Below are positions 25,141 to 33,321 of a stretch of 34,171 bases of DNA, piece by piece. A program made the position numbers and the translations under genes. Every line of letters starts with the position of its first letter. Within the stretch, counting starts at the first letter, position 1. Origin of the DNA: Bacteroidota bacterium (lineage in GTDB: Bacteria; Bacteroidota; Bacteroidia; Bacteroidales; Paludibacteraceae); contig JAFNAV010000030.1 in NCBI GenBank assembly GCA_017860345.1, forward strand, positions 1-34,171, written 5' to 3'. The notes beneath the pieces are model-generated. The model worked only from the letters and a program-made list of their open reading frames with translations. It was not told the DNA's origin and searched no databases.

Positions 25141-26187
25141 ATGGAGTTTAGCGCTCAACAAATTGCTGATTTTATTCAAGGTAAGGTAGAAGGGGATAAC
25201 ACCGTAAAAGTTCATAGTTTTTCTAAAATTGAAGAAGGGCAACCCGGTACTCTGAGTTTTCTGTCGAACCCCAAGTATAATCACTATATATATGACAGCA
25301 ACGCCGGCATAATTCTCGTTAACAAGGATTTTGTTGCCGAAAAAGAAATAAAAGCCACACTGATTCGCGTAGAAAATGCTTACGAATCGTTGGCTTTACT
25401 TATGTCGCTGGTTGATCAGGCTCAGGGACGTAAAGAAGGCATATCGCCGCTTGCCGACATTGCAGCCACCGCTGTGATAGGCGCAAACGCGTATATTGGG
25501 CCGTTTGTACATATTGGCGAGCGGGTAAAGATAGGCGACCATGTAAGCATTTACTCCCATAGTAATATTGAAGATGATGTGGTAGTGGGTAACGATACAA
25601 TTATCTACTCAGGTGTAAGTATTTACAAGCAATGCACTTTGGGCAACAACTGTATTTTGCACTCGGGTGTAGTAATTGGTGCCGATGGTTTCGGGTTTGC
25701 ACCAACAGAAGATGGTAATTACAAAAAAATTCCTCAGATGGGGAATGTGGTGATAGAAGATTGGGTTGAGATAGGAGCAAATACTACCATAGACCGATCT
25801 ACAATGGGAAGTACTGTAATACGCCGCGGAGTAAAAATTGATAATCTTGTACAGATAGCTCATAACGTAGAAGTAGGCGAAGACACTGTAATAGCAGCTC
25901 AAACAGGAATCTCGGGCTCTACCAAAATTGGCAGACAGTGTATGATAGGCGGACAGGTTGGTATTGCCGGACACATACAAATAGCCGATGGCACGAAAAT
26001 TGGGGCACAATCGGGTATTCCGAACAGCATCAAGGAAACCGGCCAGCTTTATATGGGGTATCCAGCTATGCCAGGCAATCTGTTTCATAAAGTAGCAGCC
26101 GTACAACGCAAGTTACCAGATATTTACAAAACCGTATACGAGTTGCAAAGAAAAATAAACGAACTTGAGGAAAAGTTAAAGAAATAA
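25141..26187 (+). CDS. lpxD: UDP-3-O-acylglucosamine N-acyltransferase LpxD
   Basis: It adds the second 3-hydroxyacyl chain (from acyl-ACP) to the deacetylated UDP-3-O-acylglucosamine in lipid A synthesis. I use the ATG at 25141 (348 residues). An in-frame TTG at 25120 overlaps the -7 box and cannot be the start. Residues 1-100 form the uridine-binding domain, and about 105-330 are left-handed beta-helix hexapeptide repeats ([18 protein letters not shown] and so on). The signature GADGFGFAP is at 180-188. The catalytic base is H241 in QIAHNV, equivalent to H239 of E. coli. A C-terminal helix ([17 protein letters not shown]) follows. It is first in a three-gene lipid A operon, 63 bases before lpxC/fabZ. 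Confidence 0.96.
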   Translation: MEFSAQQIADFIQGKVEGDNTVKVHSFSKIEEGQPGTLSFLSNPKYNHYIYDSNAGIILVNKDFVAEKEIKATLIRVENAYESLALLMSLVDQAQGRKEGISPLADIAATAVIGANAYIGPFVHIGERVKIGDHVSIYSHSNIEDDVVVGNDTIIYSGVSIYKQCTLGNNCILHSGVVIGADGFGFAPTEDGNYKKIPQMGNVVIEDWVEIGANTTIDRSTMGSTVIRRGVKIDNLVQIAHNVEVGEDTVIAAQTGISGSTKIGRQCMIGGQVGIAGHIQIADGTKIGAQSGIPNSIKETGQLYMGYPAMPGNLFHKVAAVQRKLPDIYKTVYELQRKINELEEKLKK

Positions 26188-26250
26188 CAAACAAGAACAA
26201 CGAAGATACCCTAGGCCTTAACGGATAACTAATTTAGAACTCAAGAACTG

Positions 26251-27630
26251 ATGTCGAAACAACGAACAATAAAACAAGCTTTCACTTTTGAGGGCAAAGG
26301 TCTGCACACGGGACTTCAGATTACACTTACTTTTCAGCCGGCACCCCCTAATCATGGTGTAAAAATCAAAAGAATTGATTTACCGGAACAGCCTGTAATA
26401 GATGCATTGGCCGAACACGTAACCCATACGGTACGCGGAACAGTACTTCAAAAAGGCGATATACAGGTAAGCACGGTAGAACATGCATTAGCCACACTGT
26501 ATGCTTATGGTATTGACAACTGTATGCTCGAAGTGAACGCTCCGGAATTTCCAATACTCGATGGTAGCGCTAAATATTTTGTACAAAAAATAGAAGAAGC
26601 CGGTATTGAGGAACAAGAAGCTGACAAAGACTACTACATAGTACGTAAAAAGATAGAATATACACTGCCCGATTCGGGCTCACGAATTACCATTTTGCCG
26701 GACGACACCTTCAGTCTGGATGTTCACATAGGTTTTAAATCGCCGGTTCTGGGTAATCAGTTTGCCTCATTAGATAATCTCGAAGATTTTGGTACAGAAA
26801 TATCATCGGCACGTACTTTTGTTTTTGTAAGAGAAATAGAGCCACTGTTGAGCATGAACCTGATAAAAGGTGGTGACCTTAAAAATGCAGTGGTTATTTA
26901 CGACGAAGTCATGTCGCAGGAAGTGATGGATGGACTTACCGACAAGCTCAACCAGGAGCATATAGATGCTTCGATACCGCGCTACCTCACCACCCTTAAT
27001 TACGAAAACGAACCGGCGCGACACAAGCTGCTCGATGTAATTGGCGACTTATCGCTGATAGGTAAACCCATCAAAGGCAAAGTAATAGCCCGGTATCCGG
27101 GACATAAGGTAAATACCGACACCGCCAAGCTGATTCGTAAAGAAATAAAAAAACAGGAAATTCAAGCCCCTGTTTACGACGACACTGTACCTCCGCTTAT
27201 TGATATTAATGGGATCAAAAAATTACTGCCACACCGCTGGCCTTTCCTTTTGGTCGACAAAATCATAGACATAAAAACCTCTGCCATTGTAGGTGTAAAG
27301 AACGTAACAGGCAATGAAACATTCTTTGCCGGTCACTTTCCCGAAGAACCTGTGATGCCCGGAGTACTGCTGGTTGAAGCAATGGCTCAAACAGGAGGAT
27401 TACTTGTGCTACACGGACTCGAAGATGCTGAAAAATACTCAACTTACTTTCTGAAAATCGACAATGTGAAATTTCGCCAGAAAGTAGTTCCGGGAGATAC
27501 CCTGATATTCCACCTCGAAATGACAGAACCAGTACGCCGCGGGTGTGCTATCATGAAGGGCTATGCCTTTGTAGGAGGAAAAATTGTTGCCGAAGCCGAG
27601 TTTATGGCACAAATTGTACGAAATAAATAA
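26251..27630 (+). CDS. lpxC/fabZ: Bifunctional LpxC deacetylase / FabZ hydroxyacyl-ACP dehydratase
   Basis: This 459-residue fusion is characteristic of Bacteroidetes. Residues 1 to about 305 are LpxC, the committed zinc deacetylase of lipid A synthesis, with E77-H78 in STVEH, H258 and D262 in RHKLLDVIGD and H285 in PGHKVNT. Residues about 315-459 are FabZ, the hot-dog-fold dehydratase of fatty-acid elongation. Its catalytic H362 (GHFPEEPVMPG) and E376 (LLVEAMAQTGG) are 14 residues apart as in E. coli FabZ. Joining the two may balance use of 3-hydroxyacyl-ACP between lipid A and phospholipid, since FabZ consumes the same kind of acyl donor that LpxA and LpxD need. It lies 63 bases after lpxD and 29 before lpxA. 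Confidence 0.97.
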   Translation: MSKQRTIKQAFTFEGKGLHTGLQITLTFQPAPPNHGVKIKRIDLPEQPVIDALAEHVTHTVRGTVLQKGDIQVSTVEHALATLYAYGIDNCMLEVNAPEFPILDGSAKYFVQKIEEAGIEEQEADKDYYIVRKKIEYTLPDSGSRITILPDDTFSLDVHIGFKSPVLGNQFASLDNLEDFGTEISSARTFVFVREIEPLLSMNLIKGGDLKNAVVIYDEVMSQEVMDGLTDKLNQEHIDASIPRYLTTLNYENEPARHKLLDVIGDLSLIGKPIKGKVIARYPGHKVNTDTAKLIRKEIKKQEIQAPVYDDTVPPLIDINGIKKLLPHRWPFLLVDKIIDIKTSAIVGVKNVTGNETFFAGHFPEEPVMPGVLLVEAMAQTGGLLVLHGLEDAEKYSTYFLKIDNVKFRQKVVPGDTLIFHLEMTEPVRRGCAIMKGYAFVGGKIVAEAEFMAQIVRNK

Positions 27631-27659
27631 TCAATTTATATAAAAACCGAATACAAAGA

Positions 27660-28439
27660 ATGAAACAACCGTTAGCTTATATTCATCCAGATGCCAAAAT
27701 TGCTCCGAATGTGGTAATTGACCCGTTCGTAACTATTGATAAAAACGTTGAAATAGGCGAGGGAACCTGGATAGGTTCAAACGTAACTATTATGGAAGGC
27801 GCCCGAATAGGCAAAAACTGCAAAATATTCCCGGGAGCTGTAGTGAGCGCTGTACCTCAGGATCTTAAATTCAAAGGCGAAGAAACCTTAGCCGTAGTTG
27901 GCGACAATACTACGCTACGCGAATATGTAACTATCAACCGTGGTACTTCGGCAAAAAACAAAACTATAGTAGGTAACAATTGCCTTATCATGGCATATTG
28001 CCACGTAGCCCACGACTGTGTGGTAGGAAACAATGTAATCATGTCTAACGCCACCCAACTGGCCGGCGAAGTAGTTGTTGATGATTTTGCCATCCTGAGC
28101 GGAGGTATTCTGGTACACCAGTTTACACACATTGGCTCGCACGTAATGATACAGGGCGGCTCCCGTGTTACCAAAGACGTACCGCCGTTTGTAACTGCCG
28201 GCCGCGACCCGCTGTCGTATGCAGGCATCAACTCCATCGGGCTGCGCCGCCGTGGTTTCACAAGCGACCAGATACGCGACATACAGGATGTTTATCGTTA
28301 CATATACCTATCGGGAATGAACACAACCCATGCCGTAGAACGCATCACCGCCGAACTACCAGCAACCAAAGAACGCGACGAAATACTGCTGTTTATCAAA
28401 AACTCACCCCGCGGTATTATCAAAGGATATTTTGAATAA
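27660..28439 (+). CDS. lpxA: Acyl-ACP:UDP-N-acetylglucosamine O-acyltransferase LpxA
   Basis: The 259-residue cytoplasmic enzyme carries out the first step of lipid A synthesis, moving a 3-hydroxyacyl chain from ACP to the 3-OH of UDP-GlcNAc. The hexapeptide-repeat beta-helix occupies about 1-185 and a helical C-terminal domain follows. The catalytic base is H118 in AYCHVAHDC (H125 in E. coli). The family motif GGILVHQFTHIGSHVMIQGGSRVTKDV and the IGLRRRGF segment that opens the C-terminal domain are intact. Acyl-chain length depends on a residue near 166, and I do not try to predict it. It is the last gene of the lpx operon, with no terminator until the hairpin at 28558-28594. Confidence 0.97.
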   Translation: MKQPLAYIHPDAKIAPNVVIDPFVTIDKNVEIGEGTWIGSNVTIMEGARIGKNCKIFPGAVVSAVPQDLKFKGEETLAVVGDNTTLREYVTINRGTSAKNKTIVGNNCLIMAYCHVAHDCVVGNNVIMSNATQLAGEVVVDDFAILSGGILVHQFTHIGSHVMIQGGSRVTKDVPPFVTAGRDPLSYAGINSIGLRRRGFTSDQIRDIQDVYRYIYLSGMNTTHAVERITAELPATKERDEILLFIKNSPRGIIKGYFE

Positions 28440-28516
28440 AAAACCGGCAAAACAAACTTTTGAAAAAAACATTAAAAATTTTTTACAAAAACTAATAATT
28501 TATCAAAGATACTTCG

Positions 28517-28524
28517 TATTTTTG
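28517..28524 (+). promoter_or_regulatory. -7 box upstream of the glnS leader
   Basis: TATTTTTG fits TAnnTTTG. A start about seven bases beyond it would give an RNA that runs into the mini-ORF and terminator at 28546-28596 before reaching glnS. No good TTG is seen at -33. Confidence 0.45.
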
Positions 28525-28545
28525 ATGCCGGACTAAAAAACAAGA

Positions 28546-28596
28546 ATGCAAAAAATTCTCAAAAGGTGTTTCGCAGCACTCTTTGAGATTTTTTGA
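28546..28596 (+). CDS. Possible 16-codon leader ORF ahead of glnS
   Basis: ATG is followed by 15 further codons and TGA, encoding MQKILKRCFAALFEIF. The ORF exactly spans the terminator hairpin, so a ribosome on it would disrupt the hairpin. It has only one Gln codon (codon 2), so it does not look like a classical Gln-run attenuator. There is only a weak purine-rich stretch (ACAAGA) before the ATG. It may be a chance ORF. Confidence 0.3.
   Translation: MQKILKRCFAALFEIF
28558..28594 (+). terminator. Intrinsic terminator / possible attenuator before glnS
   Basis: CTCAAAAGGTG (28558-28568) pairs with CACTCTTTGAG (28577-28587), with one mismatch and one wobble, around an 8-base loop. Six T residues follow (28589-28594). 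It lies between a -7 box and the glnS ATG (28642). It could end the lpx operon, attenuate glnS, or end a short RNA of about 65 bases. Confidence 0.75.
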
Positions 28597-28641
28597 TTTA
28601 TATAATTATCTGATTTTAAAAACAGATTCACGATTTAAATT

Positions 28642-30333
28642 ATGGAAATTACTAATTTAGAAGTACCAAAGAAAAGCCTCAATTTTATTGAGACTATGGT
28701 TGAGCAGGATTTGAAGGATGGTAAAAACGGCGGACGGATACAAACCCGTTTCCCACCAGAGCCCAACGGCTACCTGCATATTGGTCACGCCAAGGCCATC
28801 TGTCTCGACTTTGGTATTGCCCGTAATTATGATGGAATTTGCAACCTGCGCTTTGATGACACCAACCCCGTAAAAGAAGATGTTGAGTATGTCGACTCTA
28901 TTATGGACGACATACAATGGCTTGGTTACCAGTGGAAAAACGTATATTATGCTTCCGACTATTTCCAGCAGCTATGGGATTTGGCCGTGGAACTAATCAA
29001 ACAAGGCAAAGCCTACGTAGACGAACAGTCGGCCGAAACTATTGCCAAACAAAAAGGAACCCCTACAGTTGCCGGAACCGAAAGCCCTTTCCGCAACCGC
29101 CCGATAGAAGAAAATCTGGAGCTTTTCGCTAAGATGAACACTGGCGAAATAGCCGAAGGCGCCATGGTGTTGCGTGCCAAAATAGATATGGCATCGTCTA
29201 ACATGCACTTTCGCGACCCGATTATGTATCGCGTAATCAACTCGCACCCGCATCACCGCACCGGCTGGCAATGGAAAGCATACCCTATGTACGATTACGC
29301 TCATGGCCAATCGGACTATTTTGAGGGTGTTACACATTCGCTATGTACCCTTGAATTTGAAGTACATCGCCCTCTATACGACTGGTTTATCGATCAGTTT
29401 GCCGATTCTGCTTACCGTCCGCGTCAGACAGAGTTTAACCGTCTGAACCTGACCTACACCGTAATGAGCAAGCGCAAAATGCTTCAACTCGTTCAGGAAA
29501 AATTAGTGAGCGGCTGGGACGACCCACGCATGCCCACTATCTGCGGACTGCGCAGGCGGGGTTATTCGCCCGAGGCTATTCACAATTTTATCGACAAAAT
29601 AGGATATACCAAATACGATGGCATTAACGATATAGGCTTGCTTGAACATGCTGCACGCGAAACGCTGAACAAAACAGCTCAACGCGTGAATGCCGTAATC
29701 AATCCCGTAAAACTGATTGTTACCAACTACCCCGAAGGTCAGGTAGAACTGATGTGTACCGAAAACAACCCGGAAGACCCAGCAGCCGGTTCGCGCGAAA
29801 TTCCTTTCTCGCGCGAACTCTATATCGAACGTGAGGATTTCATGGAAGAAGCTCCTAAAAAATTCTTCAGGATGACTCCCGGTCAGGAAGTACGTCTGAA
29901 AAGCGCTTATATTGTAAAATGTACCGGCTGCTTAAAAGACGATGAAGGTAACATTACCGAAGTATATTGCGAGTACGACCCACTGACCAAAAGCGGTCTG
30001 CCCGACGCTAATCGTAAAGTAAAAGGCACCTTACACTGGGTTTCGGCCACGCACGCCCTAAAAGCCGAAGTGCGCCTGTACGACAGACTGTTCAGTGTCG
30101 AAAATCCTTCGGCCGACGAGCGAGACTTCCGTGATCTGCTAAACCCCGATTCGCTCAAAGTGCTCACCAACTGCTACGTAGAGCCATCGTTGAGCTCTGC
30201 CAAGCCGCTCGACCATTTTCAGTTCCAGCGCATTGGATATTTCAATATTGACCCGGACTCAACAAGCGAAAAACTGGTATTCAACCGTACCGTTTCGCTC
30301 AAAGACAGTTGGGCTAAGGAACAAAGCCGATAA
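28642..30333 (+). CDS. glnS: Glutaminyl-tRNA synthetase
   Basis: The 563-residue class I synthetase charges tRNA-Gln with glutamine. The ATP site has FPPEPNGYLHIGHAK (HIGH at 46-49) and MSKRK (275-279) in place of KMSKS. The GlnRS-type motifs RFDDTNP, MYDYAHGQSDYFEGVTHSLCTLEFE and EFNRLNLTYTV are present. The C-terminal half (about 340-555) is the two-barrel anticodon-binding region, including CTGCL and the WVSATHALKAEVRLYDRLF segment. Length and layout match bacterial GlnRS, so glutamine is charged directly rather than through Glu-tRNA-Gln amidation. A promoter-like box, mini-ORF and terminator in its leader suggest attenuation control. A strong terminator follows. Confidence 0.96.
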   Translation: MEITNLEVPKKSLNFIETMVEQDLKDGKNGGRIQTRFPPEPNGYLHIGHAKAICLDFGIARNYDGICNLRFDDTNPVKEDVEYVDSIMDDIQWLGYQWKNVYYASDYFQQLWDLAVELIKQGKAYVDEQSAETIAKQKGTPTVAGTESPFRNRPIEENLELFAKMNTGEIAEGAMVLRAKIDMASSNMHFRDPIMYRVINSHPHHRTGWQWKAYPMYDYAHGQSDYFEGVTHSLCTLEFEVHRPLYDWFIDQFADSAYRPRQTEFNRLNLTYTVMSKRKMLQLVQEKLVSGWDDPRMPTICGLRRRGYSPEAIHNFIDKIGYTKYDGINDIGLLEHAARETLNKTAQRVNAVINPVKLIVTNYPEGQVELMCTENNPEDPAAGSREIPFSRELYIEREDFMEEAPKKFFRMTPGQEVRLKSAYIVKCTGCLKDDEGNITEVYCEYDPLTKSGLPDANRKVKGTLHWVSATHALKAEVRLYDRLFSVENPSADERDFRDLLNPDSLKVLTNCYVEPSLSSAKPLDHFQFQRIGYFNIDPDSTSEKLVFNRTVSLKDSWAKEQSR

Positions 30334-30358
30334 CCCGGAAACAACTCACCAACAACAC

Positions 30359-30402
30359 AACAGCAGTATTTCATCCCTTTTGAAATACTGCTGTTTGTTA
30401 TT
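30359..30402 (+). terminator. Intrinsic terminator of glnS
   Basis: A perfect 15-bp stem, AACAGCAGTATTTCA (30359-30373) with TGAAATACTGCTGTT (30381-30395), encloses a 7-base loop. A T-rich tail (TGTTATTTT) follows. It lies 25 bases after the stop codon. Confidence 0.93.
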
Positions 30403-30450
30403 TTATCCAGCACACACACTCTCTCCCCCAAAAAAAAGTCGTTCCCCATA

Positions 30451-31308
30451 CTACAGCTTCAAGCCGCGCTCATCAAACTCTACAGCCACCCAACCAGCAG
30501 GGGTAAGTTGCTGCATGGTTCTGAAACCCACCTCATACAAAGCCTTATACGTAGCTGCAAAACCCTCGGTCACATGCGTAGGGTAATGACAATCCGAATT
30601 CACCTGAACAGGAATCTCCAGCTCTTTGATAAGCGGATAAAAACACTGATGCGGAAACGTAATACCTTTCTCACGCAGCGATTTTGTATTTATCTCCAGA
30701 ATCAAATTCTTACTTTTTATCAATTCCAGATACTCCCCCATCAAACTGTAAAACCACGCATCCGACACCGAAAAATCTCCATACTTACTGCCGTGTAGCG
30801 TAATCTTATCAGCATGTCCCACAATATCAATTCCACCCATTTCTATCATCTCTGCCGACACCTCAAAAAACCGCTTAGCCGCCAGCCGTATATCCCCACC
30901 ACAAAAAAAATCAACCCCCTTCCGGAAATCCTCCAGTGGCCCATCCACCGACCAATACTCCTCCACATCCGGGAATTTATCCAAATAATGAACCGACCCA
31001 ATCGCATAATCCAGTTTCACGCCTTTAAAAAAATCATTCATTACACTTGAGCACTCATGAATAAAATCCACCTCGAGCCCCAGAAACAGCTCAATCTTGC
31101 CATCATATTTACGCTTCAGCCGCCCGAATTCCTTCTCATAATCCGGATAATCATCCTCATTCATAGTCCACTGCGTATGAAACGGCAACGGCGCATGCGA
31201 CGAAAATCCATACTTTGAAATCCCGTGCGCCATCGCAAATTTTACAAAATCCTCCATCACACTACGCCCATCGCAAAATGTAGAATGACTATGATAATTT
31301 GAGTACAT
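30451..31308 (-). CDS. PHP-domain histidinol-phosphatase (HisJ/HisK type)
   Basis: The 285-residue protein carries the PHP metal-site set: H6 and H8 (YHSHSTFCDG), H38 (SSHAP), E79 (GLEVDF), H107 (IGSVHY), H165 (GHADK), and D239 with H241 (SDCHYP). These bind a trinuclear metal cluster that hydrolyses phosphate monoesters. The closest family is histidinol-phosphatase of the HisK/HisJ type, the penultimate step of histidine synthesis, but related PHP enzymes take other phosphates and no his genes are nearby. The start is preceded by a good purine-rich site (AAAAAAAAGG). Copy 2 of the GC-rich element lies upstream in the sense direction, followed by short GATTGAGG-type repeats. I see no obvious terminator on this strand. 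Confidence 0.88.
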   Translation of the reverse strand: MYSNYHSHSTFCDGRSVMEDFVKFAMAHGISKYGFSSHAPLPFHTQWTMNEDDYPDYEKEFGRLKRKYDGKIELFLGLEVDFIHECSSVMNDFFKGVKLDYAIGSVHYLDKFPDVEEYWSVDGPLEDFRKGVDFFCGGDIRLAAKRFFEVSAEMIEMGGIDIVGHADKITLHGSKYGDFSVSDAWFYSLMGEYLELIKSKNLILEINTKSLREKGITFPHQCFYPLIKELEIPVQVNSDCHYPTHVTEGFAATYKALYEVGFRTMQQLTPAGWVAVEFDERGLKL

Positions 31309-31347
31309 ACCTTTTTTTTATTCCAATTATCTTAACAATAACTTAGT

Positions 31348-31372
31348 CCCTCAATCCCTCAATCCTTCAATC
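31348..31372 (-). repeat. Short tandem repeat, GATTGAGG-like, three units
   Basis: On the minus strand GATTGAAG, GATTGAGG and GATTGAGG follow each other between the GC-rich element and the PHP gene. The array is too short to be more than a minor repeat, but it sits in the likely leader of the phosphatase gene. Confidence 0.6.
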
Positions 31373-31376
31373 TTTT

Positions 31377-31524
31377 GGAGGTGCCCCTCCCTTCGGTCGG
31401 GTCGGGCTATCCGTTACAAGTCCGGGTTTTCAGTCTCTGTCATCGGCCCGGCTACGCCATAGCCTCAGCCATCGCCTTCACACCCGTCCTTTCCACTACT
31501 ATCCCTCACCCGGCGCAGCGCACA
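31377..31524 (-). repeat. GC-rich conserved element / candidate structured RNA, copy 2
   Basis: Read on the minus strand this repeats copy 1. A GC-rich start (TGTGCGCTGCGCC) is followed by block A (31513-31488, one mismatch), a divergent middle, block B (31423-31396, two mismatches) and the GGAGGGGCACCTCC hairpin (31390-31377). The same CGGGT/ACCCG and GGG/CCC pairings are possible. The middle is longer than in copy 1 and forms a different local hairpin (GGCTA-TGGCG-TAGCC). So the ends are kept while the interior varies. It lies 69 bases upstream of the PHP phosphatase start, in sense. Confidence 0.7.
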
Positions 31525-31674
31525 GTTGCATCGCGCCTTTAAGCCTAAGCCCATCGCCACATTCACCACAAAACCAACTAAAAATCAAGCTTCTGAGTAT
31601 TTCATTAATCGTTTTGTAATACTAATTACACACAAGCATAATAACTTCGGAACGCTATTGTAACAGCACAGAGA

Positions 31675-31682
31675 TACTTTTG
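31675..31682 (+). promoter_or_regulatory. -7 box of the beta-helix lipoprotein gene
   Basis: TACTTTTG fits TAnnTTTG and is followed by C. It lies 48 bases before the ATG. A TTG is present upstream but at a short spacing (14 bases). Confidence 0.45.
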
Positions 31683-31729
31683 CATCAGAGTTTACAAAAA
31701 CTAAAAACAAAATTAATCAATTATTGAAA

Positions 31730-33154
31730 ATGAAAAAGCAATTTCTCAATTTTGCATTAGCATTACTCGGAGCAACAGCAGTATTAACATCATGCGATCC
31801 GAACGAAAACGGTGGCGACGACAATGGCACCGAGTCAAATGAAGTAATTCTGAAAGCTGAAATCAAAGGTACCCGTAATCTGGTAAAGGACTCTGTTTAC
31901 ATCCTCGAAGGACAGATTAACGTATCTGGAACTATCAATATAGCTGCCGGTACAGTTATCAAAGGAGATAAAGTAACAAAAGGTTGTCTCGTAGTTGTTC
32001 CCGGTGGTAAAATCAACGCCATAGGCACAGCATCACAACCAATCATATTCACATCGCGCATGGAACCCGGACTACGTGCAGCCGGCGACTGGGGTGGCTT
32101 GGTAATTTGCGGCAAAGCACCTGTCAACCAATCTACAGCTACAGTAGAAGGCCTTAGCAACGAAGTAGTTTACAGCGGTGGCACCAACCCGGCCGACAAT
32201 TCAGGAACACTCCAGTACGTACGTATCGAGTTTGCCGGTATAGCACTTCAGCCCGACAAAGAAATCAATGGACTTACACTTTGCGCCGTAGGTAGTGGAA
32301 CCACCATCGACCACATACAGGTATCCTATTCAGGCGACGATTCATTTGAATTTTTCGGCGGTAAAGTTAACGCCAAATATCTTGTCGCTTATTGCGGTCT
32401 GGACGACGACTTCGACACCGATTACGGATACTCCGGTAATCTGCAGTTCGGTTTGGCCGTTCGCAACGCCCGTACAGCCGACGTATCAGCTTCCAACGGA
32501 TTTGAATCGGACAACGACGGTAAGGGAACAACCGCTCAGCCCAAGACCAAAGCTGTATTCAGTAACTTTACCCTGATAGGCCCATACAAAACAACCACCG
32601 ACGGCAACGTAAACAGCAACTTCGGAGCTGGTATGCACATCCGCCGCAACTCTTCCATCTCGGTATTCAACACTGTAATAGCCGGTTGGAATACCGCCGG
32701 ATTGCTTCTGGACGGTAGCGCCACTTACGCCAACGCCAAAGACTCATCGACCTTGGTAATACAGAACTGCGCCATTGTAGGTACCAAAGTAATAGCTGTA
32801 AAAGGCGACGGCACCGGAGTGACCAACACTCAGGCTCAGGATTTCTATAACACAACCGCTTATAACAACAAAATCATCCTGGCAACTTACAACAAAACAG
32901 CACCTATCGAAGCCGACTCATCAGCTCTGATATCCAAATCGTTCTATCTTGCCAACAGCACAGGTACAGCAGCTATTCCTACTTCATTCCTGCCCGAAAC
33001 AGGATCGTCGTTACTCACAGGAGCAGCATTTACACACGCTAAACTGAGCAGCAGCTTTTTTGACAAAACAGGCACATTCATTGGTGCATTTGGCACCACC
33101 GACTGGACTAAAGAGGCCTGGGTTAATTTCGACCCTCAAAATACTGTGTACTAA
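31730..33154 (+). CDS. Surface lipoprotein with a right-handed beta-helix-like fold, function unknown
   Basis: I start at the ATG at 31730 (474 residues); the in-frame TTG two codons upstream is unlikely. A lipoprotein signal ends at AVLTSC (C22), followed by DPNENGGDDNG, an acidic linker of the surface-export type. The rest is a series of short hydrophobic strands and Asn/Gly/Asp turns (LEGQINVSGTINIAAGTVIKG, GCLVVVPGGKINAIG, LVICGKAPVNQS, TIDHIQVSYSGDDSFEFFGG, NAKYLVAYCGLDDDFDTDYGYSG). This is typical of parallel beta-helix proteins. GDDSFEFFGG and DDDFDTDYG are acidic clusters that could bind calcium. Similar Bacteroidetes proteins are often encoded beside TonB-dependent receptors. Here a protein with a receptor-like N-terminal domain begins 0.8 kb downstream. 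It is followed by its own terminator. Confidence 0.85.
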   Translation: MKKQFLNFALALLGATAVLTSCDPNENGGDDNGTESNEVILKAEIKGTRNLVKDSVYILEGQINVSGTINIAAGTVIKGDKVTKGCLVVVPGGKINAIGTASQPIIFTSRMEPGLRAAGDWGGLVICGKAPVNQSTATVEGLSNEVVYSGGTNPADNSGTLQYVRIEFAGIALQPDKEINGLTLCAVGSGTTIDHIQVSYSGDDSFEFFGGKVNAKYLVAYCGLDDDFDTDYGYSGNLQFGLAVRNARTADVSASNGFESDNDGKGTTAQPKTKAVFSNFTLIGPYKTTTDGNVNSNFGAGMHIRRNSSISVFNTVIAGWNTAGLLLDGSATYANAKDSSTLVIQNCAIVGTKVIAVKGDGTGVTNTQAQDFYNTTAYNNKIILATYNKTAPIEADSSALISKSFYLANSTGTAAIPTSFLPETGSSLLTGAAFTHAKLSSSFFDKTGTFIGAFGTTDWTKEAWVNFDPQNTVY

Positions 33155-33187
33155 CCCGATATATCCGCAAGGAACTTTACTTAAAGG

Positions 33188-33217
33188 AAGTTGTCTGATT
33201 CAGGCAACTTTCTTTTT
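33188..33217 (+). terminator. Intrinsic terminator of the beta-helix lipoprotein gene
   Basis: AAGTTGTCTG (33188-33197) pairs with CAGGCAACTT (33201-33210), including one wobble, over a 3-base loop. A T-rich tail (TCTTTTTT) follows. It lies 33 bases after the stop codon. Confidence 0.88.
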
Positions 33218-33280
33218 TATGACATTTTGTAATATGTATTAAATTTTCCGGAGCTGTTACTTATCAACCTACTGTGGTGC

Positions 33281-33288
33281 TATATTTG
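33281..33288 (+). promoter_or_regulatory. -7 box of the MORN-type repeat protein gene
   Basis: TATATTTG fits TAnnTTTG and lies 33 bases before the ATG at 33322. No TTG is seen at -33. Confidence 0.45.
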
Positions 33289-33321
33289 TAAAACAAATAA
33301 TAAATCTAAAAAAGCAAGGAT

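Larger units (their letters stand above)
31309..31729. other. Divergent intergenic region, 421 bp
   Basis: It holds the PHP-gene leader with the short tandem repeat (31348-31372), copy 2 of the GC-rich element (31377-31524, minus), and the -7 box of the lipoprotein gene (31675-31682, plus). The stretch 31525-31670 shows nothing else I recognise. Confidence 0.65.

Noticed and set aside
31348..31372. CRISPR-like array
   Set aside because: There are only three contiguous 8-base units, with no spacers and no cas genes in the window.
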